Shown piece after piece: positions 5,673 through 6,521 of a DNA stretch of 6,521 nt (the stretch's first letter is position 1; every line of letters begins with the position of its first letter). The DNA is from Acidimicrobiales bacterium (GTDB taxonomy: Bacteria; Actinomycetota; Acidimicrobiia; Acidimicrobiales; JANYDT01): the NCBI GenBank assembly GCA_025358985.1, contig JANYHQ010000556.1:1-6521 (forward strand). The letters run 5' to 3'. The notes under the pieces were generated by a model that was given only the letters and a program-made list of their open reading frames with translations, was not told the DNA's origin and ran no database searches. The translations under genes were made by a program, and so were the position numbers.

Positions 5673-6521
5673 ATGGGGGGAATGCCGTACCTTCTTGAGA
5701 AGGGCGCCGTGTACGTCGTATACGAGGACTATCTTGCGAAGGCGGACCAACGTGCCGCTCTCTTGCATAACTTGCGAAACCCGCACGTGCCCATGTGGGA
5801 GGTGGTGGCGCTGGAAAGCAAGACGCTCATGCCGCCCGGTGACGTAGCCCTTGAGAACCACACGAGGGAGCACTGGCTCGGCAACCCGGTGAAAGACATC
5901 CCGGTCCAACACGGCGTCTTGAACTCGTGCAGGTGGACGAGCCCGCCGGTTCCACAGACGGGTTGGTGGAGCCGCTGGTCGGGTCCCGCCGAGAACATCA
6001 TGCGTGCTGCGTTCCTCCGCGCTATCGAGGTAAGCCTCGGCGTCGCACATCAGGAGCCGTCCTGCTCAGCGGCCCAAGTGGTGGATGTCCTCGAGCCGCC
6101 GATCCGCACGGCCCTCCTTCCGGCCAACGCCACACGTTTCTGGGACATCGAGTTCCTATGGGTATGTGGTACCCCAGCACTACAGGCGTGGGTGACGTGG
6201 CGTGGTGACCCGGGTCCGTGGGGAAACGGCCAGGTAACCGTGATCATGGCCACTCCTCCGCCAGTGGGGGGCGCCCACAACATGTACATGAATCCGGAGG
6301 CAGACGATCCCATCACACCCGCAATGGTTTCCGATGGCTATTTGGTCAATCCCAACACGGCTGGCGACGTGCAGTTCGAGCGAGGGATGTGGGTCATCGG
6401 TGCGGAGCAAACCGAGACGATCGCCACAGACACAACCTTGGTGGTGACTCTCGCAGCTTGGGACATCGACCACGACGGAGACCTCGATTTCCTGCTCAAT
6501 CTTGTCGTGATCACGCCCTCC
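5673..6521 (+). CDS. unrecognised tryptophan-rich protein with calcium-loop-like motif (3' end cut by window)
   Basis: An uninterrupted frame of 283 codons runs from ATG 5673 to the window edge with strong G/C third-position bias, so it is real coding sequence. GGAAG lies 6 bases before the ATG. I do not recognise the family. The N-terminus (MGGMPYLLEKGAVYVVYEDY) has no signal peptide or membrane segment. Residues 36-105 are rich in W, P and H, including TGWWSRWSG (96-104). A helical stretch (105-125) follows. The rest looks beta-rich (FLWVCG 161-166, QAWVTW 171-176, QVTVIMATPPPVGG 187-200). Near the visible end is WDIDHDGDLDF (263-273), whose DxDxDGDxD spacing matches EF-hand, dockerin or FG-GAP calcium loops. 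Tryptophan makes up 13 of 283 residues, about three times the usual share. There are three cysteines (86, 131, 165). It is divergent from the SARP-type regulator and has a SARP-like operator upstream, so it is probably that regulator's target. It could begin an operon continuing past the window. Confidence 0.88.
   Translation, partial: MGGMPYLLEKGAVYVVYEDYLAKADQRAALLHNLRNPHVPMWEVVALESKTLMPPGDVALENHTREHWLGNPVKDIPVQHGVLNSCRWTSPPVPQTGWWSRWSGPAENIMRAAFLRAIEVSLGVAHQEPSCSAAQVVDVLEPPIRTALLPANATRFWDIEFLWVCGTPALQAWVTWRGDPGPWGNGQVTVIMATPPPVGGAHNMYMNPEADDPITPAMVSDGYLVNPNTAGDVQFERGMWVIGAEQTETIATDTTLVVTLAAWDIDHDGDLDFLLNLVVITPS

Noticed and set aside
4745..5698. A 317-residue + strand reading frame opposite the 5' part of the large regulator
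   Set aside because: It lies antisense to the winged-helix and BTAD coding region, has no recognisable domain, and is a by-product of high-GC codon bias in the real gene.
5331..6050. A 239-residue - strand reading frame spanning the divergent region
   Set aside because: It overlaps the start of the regulator, the intergenic operator and the left half of the unknown + gene. The product is arginine-rich low-quality sequence without a domain. The + frame at 5673 has a better ribosome binding site and codon bias.
1..6521. Search by eye for tRNA, rRNA, CRISPR repeats, insertion-sequence ends and transposase or integrase genes
   Set aside because: None found; no repeated spacer pattern, no transposase-like protein and no convincing cloverleaf on either strand.

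Overview
The window is GC-rich (about 60% by eye) and its coding regions strongly prefer G or C in third codon positions. A large SARP/AfsR-type regulator, a VapB-type antitoxin, a PIN-domain toxin and a Tat-exported esterase together point to a high-GC Actinomycetota chromosome. This is inferred from family content; no rRNA or other marker gene is present, so I do not name a genus.

Left part (1-798, + strand): a PIN-domain (VapC-like) RNase, cut by the window edge at its start, is followed by a small cupin of the DHWC/'DHCW motif' type. A possible 31-codon ORF joins the two through ATGA overlaps at both ends. The cupin converges, with a 10-base gap, on a Tat-exported alpha/beta-hydrolase esterase (809-1702, - strand). 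Divergent from the esterase is a full-length VapB-type antitoxin (1863-2099, + strand) with no toxin gene after it. The left part thus holds a toxin whose antitoxin is not visible and an antitoxin whose toxin is not visible.

Middle part (2100-5554): a 230-base convergent intergenic region carries several inverted repeats. After it comes one very large gene on the - strand, a 1074-residue regulator with an OmpR-like winged helix, a BTAD domain, an AAA/STAND-type ATPase and a long helical C-terminal half.

Right part (5555-6521): divergent from the regulator is an open reading frame that runs off the window, giving 283 residues of a tryptophan-rich protein I do not recognise. It ends, as far as visible, in a DxDxDGDxD calcium-loop-like motif. 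The 118-base region between the two genes holds a perfect heptamer direct repeat (CGCAAGC twice, 11 bases apart) lying 8 bases upstream of a TACCCT -10-like hexamer that points at the unknown gene. This is the geometry known for SARP-activated promoters. The best working model is that the large regulator, or a related SARP, switches on the divergent unknown gene. That pair is the part of the window most likely to be undescribed biology.
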